Shown piece by piece: positions 16,755-25,313 of a DNA stretch of 34,282 nucleotides. The stretch comes from a bacterium. Its GTDB lineage: Bacteria > Verrucomicrobiota > Verrucomicrobiia > Limisphaerales > UBA11358. The notes beneath the pieces are model-generated. The model saw nothing but the letters and a program-made list of their open reading frames with translations. It ran no database searches and was not told the origin of the DNA. Within the stretch, counting starts at the first letter, position 1. Every line of letters starts with the position of its first letter. The stretch spans positions 1-34,282 of the forward strand of contig JAJXYT010000046.1 in assembly GCA_021780375.1 (NCBI GenBank). Direction: 5' to 3'. The translations under genes were made by a program, and so were the position numbers.

Positions 16755-18568
16755 GAGGTCGTGGTGGGTTGATCAAATTGTTTGCCGCCTTCAAAATGTT
16801 CCTCGATTTCCTCCAAGGTTTTTCCCTTGGTTTCAGGCAGGAAAAAGGTTGCGGTAATAAAATAAACGACCGTGCAGCCGGCAAAGACGAAGAACATGGT
16901 GGAGTAACCGTATTGGCCGACCGTCGGCAGGAAAATGGCGGCGATGGCCGTCGAAACAGCCTGGTTGATGACCAGCGCGATACTCATGCCGTTGGAGCGG
17001 ATGCGAGTGGGCATCAATTCGGAGAGGGCCAGCCAGACACAGACCCCGGGACCGGCGGCGAAAAACGCCATGAAACTGAACAGGCAAATGGCCGTGAGCC
17101 AGCCGTTTTCCCGTCCGGGCACCGGCGTGATCAGCGCGGCGTCAATTTTTAATGGCGCAGCACGCGCGACATCCAGATGGGCGAATGGATTGGTGAAAAA
17201 GGCGATGACTTTGTTGGCGGGCACGCAATCGTTGCGCGAAATTTCAATTGGCTTGGCCGTCGCATCCTCGGAACGCACCGGAGGAACAGCAGCTTGAAAA
17301 TCGCCGTAGGAATAAATGACGACCAGCGACAGTGGCGTTGAAGCGTTGAAGTGTTTAAGCGTTGGAGAGCTTGCGGCCGATTCGGCCAAAAGTTTTGCGG
17401 CGGTGTTTTGATTGAATGCCAGCGTGAGCGTTTGATTCGTCGCGACCACCGCCTGCACCGCGTTCCTGCAATCCACACGCAGTTTTTCAGTTTTATGGAA
17501 CAGCCAGCCGGTGCAAATCAGTGAGACGATGACACCAGCGCTGCCCAGCGAGAGCAAAAACTTGCGGCCTTTGCGGTCCACCAAAACGACGGCGATGTAA
17601 GTGAACAAAAAATTGACAATGGTGAAGAGGACGTAGCCGAGGTGCGCCCAAAAATCGCTCAAGCCGGCCTGGATGAGAATCGTTGCGTTGTAAGCAATGA
17701 CGGAATTGACGCCGGTAAGCTGGTTGCAGGCGAGGATGACGCACGCGAGTAAAAAGGGAATGACATATTTGCGGCGCAGTAGGGATTCCTTGACTCGCGC
17801 ACTGGCCAACCTGGCTTTTTCGGCGGCGATAGTTTCGGCCATTTCCTTCAATTCAATTTCCACCTGCTCGTCCGTGCGCGAACGCAAAAGCGCGGCGCGC
17901 GAGGCGTCCATTTGTCCGCGACGGAACAGCCAACGCGGCGATTCGGCGACCATGAAACTGCCAATGACAAATAAAATTCCCGGCGGAAATGATACCCAGA
18001 AAATGCCGCGCCAGGCGGTGTCTTTAAACGCAAACAATTTGTCCGCATCGCCGAGTTTTTGGATTTCGTCAACGCGGATGCTGAAATAAAAACCGATGAG
18101 TGCCGCGGCGAAAATGCCGAACGTCAGCAGCCATTGAAAAATGGCGGTGCCCCTGCCGCGACTGGACGCGTTGAGACATTCGGCGAGATAGAGCGGAATG
18201 ACCACGCCGATTAACCCTGCGCTGATACCCTGTAGCAACCGGCCAAATACCAACGTGCCGTAGCCGTGCGCCAACGCAATGATCGGAATGCTGATGACAA
18301 ACAGAATGCCGCTCAACGACATCATTTTTTTCCTGCCCATCCAATCCGACAACAGGCCGGCGAACAAAGTGGAAATGACACTGCCGAGCAAAACCGCGGC
18401 GGCGACGAACGACAGTTGCCCCAAGGTCAAACCGGACGTGGCTTCCAGATACGGCAACGCGCCGGAAATGATGCCGACGTCCACGCCGTACAGCAAACCG
18501 CCAAGTCCCGCGACGAACAGGAGCAATCGATTATATCGGGTTTGGGCCGCGCCGTGATCCTTGTCCAT
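16751..18568 (-). CDS. Sugar-porter-family MFS transporter with large periplasmic loop
   Basis: A 605-residue inner-membrane permease of the MFS sugar porter family. Family marks are GLLYGVDVGIISGAL (helix 1), DWMGRKK, PLYLAECL, AESPRWL, QLTGVNSVIAYN, VDRKGRK and the final PETKGKTLEEIE. It should import a monosaccharide, probably GlcNAc or another amino sugar given the neighbours. It is about 130 residues longer than usual. The excess lies between helices 9 and 10 (about 359-488 from the ATG), which faces the periplasm, and contains two Cys that could form a disulfide. The ATG at 18568 is chosen over a GTG at 18616, which overlaps the PIG-L stop; neither has a clear ribosome site. It lies between PIG-L and GH20 in one operon. 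Confidence 0.88.
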   Translation of the reverse strand: MDKDHGAAQTRYNRLLLFVAGLGGLLYGVDVGIISGALPYLEATSGLTLGQLSFVAAAVLLGSVISTLFAGLLSDWMGRKKMMSLSGILFVISIPIIALAHGYGTLVFGRLLQGISAGLIGVVIPLYLAECLNASSRGRGTAIFQWLLTFGIFAAALIGFYFSIRVDEIQKLGDADKLFAFKDTAWRGIFWVSFPPGILFVIGSFMVAESPRWLFRRGQMDASRAALLRSRTDEQVEIELKEMAETIAAEKARLASARVKESLLRRKYVIPFLLACVILACNQLTGVNSVIAYNATILIQAGLSDFWAHLGYVLFTIVNFLFTYIAVVLVDRKGRKFLLSLGSAGVIVSLICTGWLFHKTEKLRVDCRNAVQAVVATNQTLTLAFNQNTAAKLLAESAASSPTLKHFNASTPLSLVVIYSYGDFQAAVPPVRSEDATAKPIEISRNDCVPANKVIAFFTNPFAHLDVARAAPLKIDAALITPVPGRENGWLTAICLFSFMAFFAAGPGVCVWLALSELMPTRIRSNGMSIALVINQAVSTAIAAIFLPTVGQYGYSTMFFVFAGCTVVYFITATFFLPETKGKTLEEIEEHFEGGKQFDQPTTTS

Positions 18569-18602
18569 TTTGGTTGCGTTGGTGGTCTGAGACTGGTTGT
18601 GG

Positions 18603-19469
18603 TCAGGATGCCTCACGAATAAGATCGCCCGGATTTTCGGTCACACTGACCTGTTTTCCGTCACGCCACACATTTCCGACACAGCCATTTTTCCACTGGC
18701 GTAACCGGTAGAGCGTGGCAAACATGAAATCGGGCGCCGCGCCGCCCTGGCCGCCAACCAGTTCGGCGCCGCGCCGGACATTGTCCTGCAACCAGGCGGG
18801 CATCCGCAAGTGATACGGATTACGCCGGACTTCTTCAACGTGAAAGGATAACGCCGCCAGCAAATCCGCCACGTCGTCCACGCCGGACGCCACCATCAGG
18901 TTCGGCGTCGGCAGCGGCGCCCAATATTCGGTTTCAATCACCAGACACTGAAAATCCGGCGGCAGCGTCTTCAGCGCGTCCATGACCAGAAAATGGGTGC
19001 CGATGTGCGTGCTGTTCCAATCGAATTCGTGCGGGACGAAGATGGCTTGCGGCTGATGCCTGGCAAGAATTGCCGCGATGATCTTCACCGCCTCGGACCA
19101 GTGTCTGGAATCATTCGTCCGGGTTTTCGGATTAATTTTCTCCAGGCCATTGGGCGCGGTTTGTTCGACTTCAAACCCCAGCCAGCCGCAGGCATTTTTC
19201 AATTCCTGTAAACGCGGCTGTTGACGGTCTTGGTTGCTGCCTTGGGTGACGGCGACGTTGACGACGCGCCATCGGGCTTCGCGCATCAGGCGCAGGGCGA
19301 AGCCGCCGATGAGGCACTCGTCGTCCGGGTGCGGCGAAAAAATCAGTGCCGCGGGAGCATCTGCTGCCGGCCTGGATTTGTTGTGCGGCGGAATGCCGCC
19401 CAGGGGCAGTGATTTTCCCTGAGTGACGAGTTGGGCAAAGGCAGCAACAAAGTTATGATAAGGGTTCAT
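18603..19469 (-). CDS. PIG-L/LmbE-family N-acetylglucosamine-type deacetylase
   Basis: A 288-residue zinc-dependent deacetylase of the PIG-L (LmbE-like) family, which removes acetyl groups from GlcNAc-containing substrates. The N-terminal motif SPHPDDE (His47, Asp49, Asp50) and HEFDWNSTHIGTH supply metal ligands and catalytic residues on a Rossmann-like fold. There is no signal peptide, so it is likely cytoplasmic. The ATG at 19467-19469 (MNPYHNF) is chosen; the frame extends to 19514 but with poor sequence and no better start. It is the first gene of a leftward operon with the sugar porter and GH20. A plausible job is deacetylation of an imported amino sugar, in parallel with NagA, which acts on the 6-phosphate. 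The substrate is inferred from context. Confidence 0.88.
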   Translation of the reverse strand: MNPYHNFVAAFAQLVTQGKSLPLGGIPPHNKSRPAADAPAALIFSPHPDDECLIGGFALRLMREARWRVVNVAVTQGSNQDRQQPRLQELKNACGWLGFEVEQTAPNGLEKINPKTRTNDSRHWSEAVKIIAAILARHQPQAIFVPHEFDWNSTHIGTHFLVMDALKTLPPDFQCLVIETEYWAPLPTPNLMVASGVDDVADLLAALSFHVEEVRRNPYHLRMPAWLQDNVRRGAELVGGQGGAAPDFMFATLYRLRQWKNGCVGNVWRDGKQVSVTENPGDLIREAS

Positions 19470-19539
19470 TGTATTTACGGTGCCATGAAACACAGAACGC
19501 ACCGCACAGGTCAATTTTTCACAGGAAGTGCCACTTATT

Positions 19540-19561
19540 CAACCCCCAATTCAGGGGGTTG
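19540..19561. promoter_or_regulatory. Perfect hairpin in the divergent PIG-L/nagB promoter region
   Basis: CAACCCCC (19540-19547) and GGGGGTTG (19554-19561) pair perfectly over 8 bp around AATTCA. It sits between the divergent PIG-L and nagB starts, where an operator or leader hairpin would be expected. There is no T run in either direction, so terminator function is not supported. Confidence 0.45.
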
Positions 19562-19585
19562 TTGCCATGAACGTTTGGGATAACA

Positions 19586-19621
19586 TTTAATCTAAACAGC
19601 GACCTTTTTATACAAGAGGTC
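19586..19621 (+). promoter_or_regulatory. Candidate nagB promoter with overlapping inverted repeat
   Basis: TTTAAT (19586-19591), a 17-bp spacer and TATACA (19609-19614) form a weak promoter in front of nagB. An inverted repeat GACCT-N11-AGGTC (19601-19621) straddles the -10. A bound repressor would block it, as GntR/NagR-type or other sugar regulators do. The regulator identity is unknown, and the repeat does not match the DasR/NagR consensus I know. Confidence 0.3.
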
Positions 19622-19647
19622 AATATGGTTTTGCCAAACTAACTTTT

Positions 19648-20520
19648 ATGGAAGTCGTTATTCGACCAAATGCAGAGGCCGCCACCGACCTGGTGGCGCG
19701 GGTCATCGCGAGGGAACTGCGGGACAATCCGCGTCTGGTGATGGGGCTGGCCACGGGACGCACCATGGAATCGGTCTATGCCCGGCTGGTCCAAATACAC
19801 CGTGAGGAAGGTCTTGATTTCTCGGCCTGTCACACTTTCAACCTTGATGAGTATGTCGGAATGCCGGGCAGCCATCGCAATTCCTACCGGCACTACATGA
19901 ACCACAATTTGTTCCTGAACGTGAACGTGGATTTGCGGAACACGCATCTGCCGGACGGCGCCGCCGCCGACATCGAAGCCGAATGCGAACATTATGAAAA
20001 ACTCATAACGCAATGCGGCGGAATTGACCTGCAATTGCTCGGCATTGGGCTGGCGGGACACCTGGGTTTCAACGAGCCGGTTTCCTCGCTGCGCTCACGC
20101 ACACGGATCAAAGTGCTTTCGCCGGTGACGTGCGCCCAAAACGCGCCGCTGTTCGAACCGCCCGATGAAATGCCGCGCCGCGCGGTCACGATGGGCGTGG
20201 GCACGATTCTCGACGCGCGCCGCTGTCTGCTGCTGGCCACCGGCGAAGACAAGGCGGAGATTGTGGCGCGGGCGATTGAAGGCCCGATCACGAGCATGAT
20301 TTCCGCGACGGCACTGCAATTCCATCCGCATTGCGCGGTGGTGCTGGACGAGGCGGCGGCCAGCCGGCTCCAGGAGGCGGATTATTACCGCTGGATTTTT
20401 GAGAATGAACCACAGTGGCAGGCTTACCGCGATGGAATAAACGGTTCCACTCTGGACGGCCATCCCGTCAAAGCGGCTCCGCGGAAGAAGGTGATTGCCC
20501 CGGTTTTGGACGACGCGTAA
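19648..20520 (+). CDS. nagB: Glucosamine-6-phosphate deaminase, copy 1
   Basis: A 290-residue NagB-family enzyme converting glucosamine 6-phosphate to fructose 6-phosphate and ammonia, the step that feeds amino sugars into glycolysis. Motifs are GLATGRTMESVY (phosphate binding), FNLDEYVGMP with the base Asp67, and LLGIGLAGHLGFNEP with His138 and Glu143. The position of E. coli Asp141 is Ala136 here; Asn is common there in other bacteria, so some variation is tolerated, but Ala removes the polar group of the ring-opening triad. A C-terminal tail of about 25 residues extends past the usual end. It is divergent from the PIG-L operon and 50 bp ahead of the LuxR-type gene, probably in one transcript. 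It is clearly different in sequence from copy 2 at 22.0 kb. Confidence 0.92.
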   Translation: MEVVIRPNAEAATDLVARVIARELRDNPRLVMGLATGRTMESVYARLVQIHREEGLDFSACHTFNLDEYVGMPGSHRNSYRHYMNHNLFLNVNVDLRNTHLPDGAAADIEAECEHYEKLITQCGGIDLQLLGIGLAGHLGFNEPVSSLRSRTRIKVLSPVTCAQNAPLFEPPDEMPRRAVTMGVGTILDARRCLLLATGEDKAEIVARAIEGPITSMISATALQFHPHCAVVLDEAAASRLQEADYYRWIFENEPQWQAYRDGINGSTLDGHPVKAAPRKKVIAPVLDDA

Positions 20521-20556
20521 TCGAATTCAAACCGTTGATGGGCCGCCGGGATTTGC

Positions 20557-20563
20557 AGGAGGG
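20557..20563 (+). promoter_or_regulatory. Strong Shine-Dalgarno defining a TTG start
   Basis: AGGAGGG at 20557-20563 stands about 8 bases ahead of an in-frame TTG (20571-20573) of the regulator gene. It is the best ribosome site in the window. The first in-frame ATG (20598) has no such site. Confidence 0.6.
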
Positions 20564-20570
20564 AAAATCT

Positions 20571-21737
20571 TTGACGCCACGCGCCAAATGTTTTGTTATG
20601 GTGCCTGTGGCGATGAAACCCGCGTCCATGCAACCTCGAAGCAAATCTGCCCGCAAGTTCGGGCGAGTCAAATCCACCGGCGAAATGTCCGCCTCCCTGT
20701 CACCGAAACATTCGACACGTTCGAGAAAGGACCAGACGGAGAAAAACTATCCCCTGACCGACGCGCGTTACTGGCAACAATGTTTGCTCTTGCGTCGCTA
20801 TCGCTTTCCGGCCTCCGGCGAATCGGAGCGCGATTTCGCCGTGCATATTGATCATGCCGGCACGGGCTGTTTTTTCCCGCTGGGCACCCCGGATGTGGAA
20901 GCGGCCGGAGTGAAAGCGCGCGAGATATATCAGATGGCGGTAAAACAAGGTTGGAACGCCGTCTGCCGGCATTTTTCCCGCGAACTGATTGTGGGCTTCG
21001 AGTGGTGTATGAATCCGGTGTTGTGGACTTATACCACCATTCATACGTTGGTCGGAAAACCGGCAGAGACGGAATCTGATGCCGCACCGGTGAATCCCAA
21101 TCGGCAGCGCATATTGGTGGTTGAATCGGATGCGGGTGTTCGCCGGGCTTTATGCTGGAGCATTGACCGGCAAGCCGGGTTTGCCAGTATTCCCTGCGAC
21201 TCGGCGGCATCCTTCACCCATGCGCTGGAACCCCACAAGCCCCGCATGGTGCTTGTGAATCGCAACCTGGCCGGACGAATCGGCTTCAAATCCGCCGGCA
21301 CCATCAGCTCCATTCAACCCGGGGTGCCGGCCCTGGCTTATTCGGTTTATGTGGATGGCGACCAGATGTTTGTTTCGACACCCGGCGGCGCGGGAGGCTA
21401 TCTGGTCAAACGGGTCAAGCCAGACCGATTGCTGGAACCAATCCTCAAAGTCTCCAATCGCTCGGAGCTGATGACCGAGGACTTTCTGCTGCGCGTAAAA
21501 TATTATTTCCAGGAATTGCTGCAACTGCATTCCGACCATGACACTCTGGCGCTGGCTAAACTCACGCACCGCGAACGCGAAGTCCTGGAGCTTTTAAGCA
21601 AAGGTTGCGTGGACAAGGAAATCGCGCAGGCCATGGGCATCAGTGTCTGGACGGTGCATGGTCACGTCAAAAATATTTTTGAACGGCTCCAGGTGCGCAC
21701 CCGCACAGAAGCGGTCATCCGGTATCTGGAAAAGTGA
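20571..21737 (+). CDS. LuxR-type regulator with integrase-like N-terminus and degenerate receiver domain
   Basis: A 388-residue cytoplasmic DNA-binding protein. After a basic, disordered start, residues about 65-155 (RDFAVHIDHAGTGCFFPLGT, AAGVKAREIYQMAVKQGWNA) resemble the N-terminal arm-binding region of verrucomicrobial tyrosine recombinases. Residues about 180-293 form a receiver-like domain (RILVVESDAGVRRAL to GGYLVKRVKPDRLL) in which the phospho-acceptor position is Asn230 (VLVNRNLAG) instead of Asp. Residues 331-386 are a clear LuxR HTH (LTHREREVLELLSKG, WTVHGHVKNIFERLQV). With no acceptor Asp it should work without phosphorylation. Set between the two halves of the amino-sugar locus, it is the best local candidate for its regulator. 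The TTG start is chosen for the AGGAGGG ahead of it; ATG at 20598 is the alternative. Confidence 0.85.
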   Translation: MTPRAKCFVMVPVAMKPASMQPRSKSARKFGRVKSTGEMSASLSPKHSTRSRKDQTEKNYPLTDARYWQQCLLLRRYRFPASGESERDFAVHIDHAGTGCFFPLGTPDVEAAGVKAREIYQMAVKQGWNAVCRHFSRELIVGFEWCMNPVLWTYTTIHTLVGKPAETESDAAPVNPNRQRILVVESDAGVRRALCWSIDRQAGFASIPCDSAASFTHALEPHKPRMVLVNRNLAGRIGFKSAGTISSIQPGVPALAYSVYVDGDQMFVSTPGGAGGYLVKRVKPDRLLEPILKVSNRSELMTEDFLLRVKYYFQELLQLHSDHDTLALAKLTHREREVLELLSKGCVDKEIAQAMGISVWTVHGHVKNIFERLQVRTRTEAVIRYLEK

Positions 21738-21807
21738 TTCCACCGCCTCTCATTCACGGCCAGCATGTGCAATTAGTGGCATGGCAATTCTGAAGGCTTC
21801 CTCCAGT

Positions 21808-21830
21808 CCCCCCAAAACAGGGCATGGCCG
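21808..21830 (-). repeat. Copy of a 23-bp motif also found at 31.44 kb
   Basis: The plus strand reads CCCCCCAAAACAGG (21808-21821) followed by GCATGGCCG. Its reverse complement agrees at 21 of 23 positions with 31441-31463, and the 14-bp core recurs at 31558-31571. It is the most notable item in the 300-bp gap (21738-22037) between the regulator and the second nagB. It could be a protein-binding site shared by these loci or part of a dispersed repeat. Confidence 0.7.
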
Positions 21831-21903
21831 AAGCGACCTCAATGTGTGAATCTGACTCCAGAAAACGATCCGCTGGCAGGTCATGAGAAAAATTAACTAC
21901 AGT

Positions 21904-21924
21904 TTGACAGTGCCGGCACCGGCA
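21904..21924 (+). promoter_or_regulatory. TTGACA element next to a short palindrome ahead of nagB copy 2
   Basis: TTGACA (21904-21909) is followed by TGCCGG-CA-CCGGCA (21911-21924), a 6-bp inverted repeat. A palindrome just behind a -35 would suit a regulator site for the rightward nagB-nagA operon. No good -10 follows at the usual distance, so the promoter call is weak. Confidence 0.25.
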
Positions 21925-22037
21925 GTTTCACGCCTGTTAAAACTGCTCGTTGTCATCGTTATCCTGCCGAACCTTATAGCCAGGCGCAAACCGCAAGCCA
22001 ACGCTCCATCCAGGTGCCTTCAACCCGGGGATTAGCC

Positions 22038-22850
22038 ATGATAAAAATACTTCCTGATAGTTTTGAACTTGGCCGCGCGGCCGCGGCGGCGGCGGCGGCG
22101 GTGCTTCGGGATGCAATGGCGAGGAGGGGCCAGGCACGGATTATCGCGGCGACCGGCGCTTCCCAATTTACTTTTCTCAAGGAATTGGCGGCATCCCCAA
22201 AATTGGATTGGCGGCGGGTGGAGATGTTTCACCTCGACGAATATGTGGGTTTGCCGATTACACATGGGGCAAGTTTCCGCAGGTATCTCCTGGAGCGGCT
22301 GATTAAACCTGCCGGCATTGGACGCTATCACCTGCTGGACGGCGAGGGCGACGTAAGGGAGGTTTGCCGCCGGGTCGGTGCTGAACTGAACGCCGCGCCG
22401 ATTGATGTGGCCTTCGTGGGCATTGGCGAAAATGGGCACCTGGCGTTCAATGACCCGCCGGCGGATTTTAAAACCGAAGCACCTTACCTGATCGTTAATC
22501 TGGACGAAGATTGCCGGCGCCAGCAGGTGGGCGAGGGATGGTTCAAGAATCTGTCGGAAGTTCCTCAACAGGCGATTTCCATGTCAATCCATCAAATTCT
22601 CGAGGCCCGGAAAATTCTTTGCATTGTTCCCGACCAACGAAAAGCACACGCCGTGAAGGCATGTCTGGAAGGTGAAATCAGTCCTGCCGCGCCGGCTTCC
22701 ATCCTCCGGACACATCCCGATGTGACGTTCTATCTGGATAAGGCTTCGTCTTCCCTGCTCGACCCGGAAATCCTGGCCAAGCGCTTTGGCCATCCGGGTA
22801 AAATGCAGCAGGCGCGGCAAACATTGGGCAAGCCTGGCCATGCAAATTGA
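22038..22850 (+). CDS. nagB: Glucosamine-6-phosphate deaminase-like protein, copy 2
   Basis: A 270-residue NagB-family isomerase/deaminase. [14 protein letters not shown] is the phosphate-binding loop, [11 protein letters not shown] carries Asp67, and [13 protein letters not shown] carries Asn132, His134 and Asp139. Compared with copy 1, the Glu of FNEP is Asp and the loop is the ENGH type. The phosphate loop is also divergent, so the proteins are not a recent duplication. It begins at the ATG at 22038, with GGGG at a workable distance upstream; an earlier in-frame ATG at 22014 adds eight unconvincing residues. Its 3' end overlaps nagA by 11 bases, which makes the deacetylase-deaminase pairing firm. 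A substrate slightly different from glucosamine 6-phosphate is possible. Confidence 0.88.
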   Translation: MIKILPDSFELGRAAAAAAAAVLRDAMARRGQARIIAATGASQFTFLKELAASPKLDWRRVEMFHLDEYVGLPITHGASFRRYLLERLIKPAGIGRYHLLDGEGDVREVCRRVGAELNAAPIDVAFVGIGENGHLAFNDPPADFKTEAPYLIVNLDEDCRRQQVGEGWFKNLSEVPQQAISMSIHQILEARKILCIVPDQRKAHAVKACLEGEISPAAPASILRTHPDVTFYLDKASSSLLDPEILAKRFGHPGKMQQARQTLGKPGHAN

Positions 22851-23829
22851 ATTTCCCGGATTGCTCGATCTTCAAGTCAACGGCTTCGCCGGCGTGGACT
22901 TCAACAATCCCTCGACCGCGGCGGACGACGTTTTTCACTCAATCAAGGCATTGCGCGCCACGGGCGTGACGCGGTTTCTTCCGACGCTCCTTACGTCTTC
23001 GTTCGAACGATTTGCCAGATGTGCGGAGACGCTGACCCGGGCCCGGCATCCGGAGGTTATCGGGATTCACATGGAAGGGCCGTATATTTCCCCCGAAGAT
23101 GGCGCCCGCGGCGCGCATCCGCGCGAGCATGTCATCGCCGCTTCGATTGATGATTTCGCACGCCGGCAGGAAGCCGCCGGCGGCGAGATCAGGCTGGTGA
23201 CCCTGGCGCCGGAAGCGCCTGGAGCAATGCAATTGATCGAGCACCTGACGGCTTCCGGTATCCGTGTGGCCATCGGACATACGGCGGCTTCATGTGAACA
23301 GATTCGCGAGGCGGTGAAGGCGGGAGCAACGCTGTCAACTCATTTGGGCAATGGCTGCGCGCAGTTATTGCCGCGGCATCCAAATTTTATCTGGGAGCAG
23401 CTCGCGAATGACAATTTATTTGCCAGTCTGATTGTGGATGGACATCACCTGCCACCGGCGACTGTCAAGACCATGATTCGCGCCAAAACACCCCGGCACA
23501 CTCTATTGGTGACCGATGCCGTGGCCGCGGCCGGATGTGCTCCCGGCAACTATGAACTGAACGGCGAACAGGTGGTGTTGAGTGAAGACGGACGGGTTTC
23601 CCAGCCCGGCAAATCGTGGCTGGCAGGCTCGGCCTTAATCCTGAGCCAAGGGGTGGCGAACACGGTAAAATTCACAGGTCTGTCGCTGGAAAACGTTTTG
23701 CCGATGGCGTCAAGCCAACCGGCAAAATACCTCGGAGTTCAAACCTGGGGCCGGGTGACCGCCGAGTGGGATGCCGCCGAATGCCGACTGTCAATACTCA
23801 AGGTTTCCGGGCCGCATGGAGCCAAATGA
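22840..23829 (+). CDS. nagA: N-acetylglucosamine-6-phosphate deacetylase, short form
   Basis: A 329-residue metal-dependent amidohydrolase that deacetylates GlcNAc 6-phosphate to glucosamine 6-phosphate and acetate in the cytoplasm. It begins [20 protein letters not shown], at the point where E. coli NagA already has about 50 residues, so the N-terminal half of the small beta-sandwich is absent and only the barrel plus a short C-terminal strand remains. Metal and catalytic residues are present: Glu79 (HMEGPY), His147 (GHTAAS), His168 (STHLGNG) and Asp226 (VTDA). The usual THLFNAM loop is [16 protein letters not shown]. The ATG at 22840 overlaps the end of nagB copy 2, indicating coupled translation. 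Frame sequence further upstream shows no missing domain. Confidence 0.93.
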   Translation: MQIEFPGLLDLQVNGFAGVDFNNPSTAADDVFHSIKALRATGVTRFLPTLLTSSFERFARCAETLTRARHPEVIGIHMEGPYISPEDGARGAHPREHVIAASIDDFARRQEAAGGEIRLVTLAPEAPGAMQLIEHLTASGIRVAIGHTAASCEQIREAVKAGATLSTHLGNGCAQLLPRHPNFIWEQLANDNLFASLIVDGHHLPPATVKTMIRAKTPRHTLLVTDAVAAAGCAPGNYELNGEQVVLSEDGRVSQPGKSWLAGSALILSQGVANTVKFTGLSLENVLPMASSQPAKYLGVQTWGRVTAEWDAAECRLSILKVSGPHGAK

Positions 23830-23966
23830 AGCAAACCAGGCTTATCCCTTCGACGGCGATGTTTGTAACGCCATTGATAATCGCGCCCGTGAGGCGCTTT
23901 CAGATTTTGGGACGGAGTGCTGGCGATGGAAATGTAAGACGCGTTAAAGCAGCCGAATAATCGCCT

Positions 23967-25256
23967 ATGAAAATCAAGGGTCTGCGCTGGTACATCGGGG
24001 GATTGATCTGCCTGGTCACCGCGCTCAATTACATGGATCGGCAGACGCTGGCGCTGCTGGCGCAGACCCTCGAAAATCAACTGGGCATCAACACCCTTGA
24101 GTATTCTTACATCACGGCGGCGTTCCTGATCAGTTACACGGTCATGTACACGGTGAGCGGGCGCCTGGTTGACTATCTGGGCACCCGCCGGGGCTTCGCC
24201 CTCTTCGTCAGCGGCTGGTCAGTTGTGGACCTGATGCACGCGTTTGCGCGCACCGTCGGACAGTTCGCGGTCTGCCGCTTCTTCCTCGGTGCGACCGAGG
24301 CTGGCAACTTTCCCGCGGCGGTCAAGGCGGTCTCGGAGTGGTTCCCGGTGCGGGAGCGCGCCCTGGCGGTCGGCATCTTTAATTCGGGCACCGCCATCGG
24401 GGCGGCATTTGCCGCACCGATGGTGGCCTGGGTGGCGCTGAATCTTGGCTGGCGTTACACGTTCGTAGTCGGCGCGGCCTTGAGTCTCATCTGGGTCGTG
24501 CTGTGGCTGTTCGTTTACCGTGTTCCACAGCAACATCCGTGGATAGGCCGGGAGGAGCTTGATCTCATCGAGGAAAACCAGCCGCCGAAAGTTGCGCCCC
24601 AAGCCGTTCCCGCTCTGCGCATCCTGGCGACGCGCGAGGCTTGGGGTTGTATCTTGGCGCGGATGCTGACCGATCCCATTTCGTATTTTTTTGCCTTCTG
24701 GATGCCGAAATTCCTGGAACAGGAGCGCGGGTTTAATTTGGCCGACATCGGGAGATATTATTGGATTCCTTACGTGGGACTGGCCCTGGGCAATCTGGCC
24801 GGCGGCGCCATACCTGCCTGCCTGATCCGGCACGGTTGGTCCCTCAACCGTTCACGCAAGCTGATGATGTTTATCGCCTCGCTCATGATCCCGGCGGGCT
24901 TCATCATGATTACCCGCGTCCCGAACCCGGCACTGGCAATTGTCTGCATTACGGTGGCCATGTTTTTCCATGCGGCCTGGGCCAACATGACGTTGCCAGC
25001 GGAAGTTTTTGAAAAGCACGTCGTCGGTTCGGTCACCGGTTTTGGCGGGACCGCCGGCTCACTGGTCAGCGCGATTACGATGCTGGCCATCGGCAAGACG
25101 GTGGCGGTTGCTTCGTTCACGCCGGTATTTATCATCTACTCGGCGTTGCCAATGACCGCGTTTGCGCTCGTTTGTCTGCTGATCAGGAACCTTGGCTGCG
25201 TGCGCGAGTTGCCGGGACGTGAATCAGAAGACACTACCGCCGCTTTTCAAGGCTGA
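23967..25256 (+). CDS. ACS-family (ExuT-like) MFS transporter
   Basis: A 429-residue, 12-helix inner-membrane permease of the anion:cation symporter branch of the MFS, whose members carry hexuronates, sialic acid-like and other organic anions. Marks are LNYMDRQTLALLAQ in helix 1, VDYLGTRRGFALF after helix 2, and AGNFPAAVKAVSEWFPVRER in the helix 4-5 region. A central loop with HPWIGREELDLI is typical of the branch. It lies 137 bp behind nagA and 57 bp ahead of the second GH20, in the same direction, so it probably imports the sugar released by that GH20. An acidic or substituted amino sugar would fit both the transporter branch and the altered GH20 site, but this is inference. Confidence 0.88.
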   Translation: MKIKGLRWYIGGLICLVTALNYMDRQTLALLAQTLENQLGINTLEYSYITAAFLISYTVMYTVSGRLVDYLGTRRGFALFVSGWSVVDLMHAFARTVGQFAVCRFFLGATEAGNFPAAVKAVSEWFPVRERALAVGIFNSGTAIGAAFAAPMVAWVALNLGWRYTFVVGAALSLIWVVLWLFVYRVPQQHPWIGREELDLIEENQPPKVAPQAVPALRILATREAWGCILARMLTDPISYFFAFWMPKFLEQERGFNLADIGRYYWIPYVGLALGNLAGGAIPACLIRHGWSLNRSRKLMMFIASLMIPAGFIMITRVPNPALAIVCITVAMFFHAAWANMTLPAEVFEKHVVGSVTGFGGTAGSLVSAITMLAIGKTVAVASFTPVFIIYSALPMTAFALVCLLIRNLGCVRELPGRESEDTTAAFQG

Positions 25257-25313
25257 AGGGAACCTGCTGAAAGAAGTCCAAACCGGTCAAAAACCTGAAC
25301 TTAACGGTCAAAC

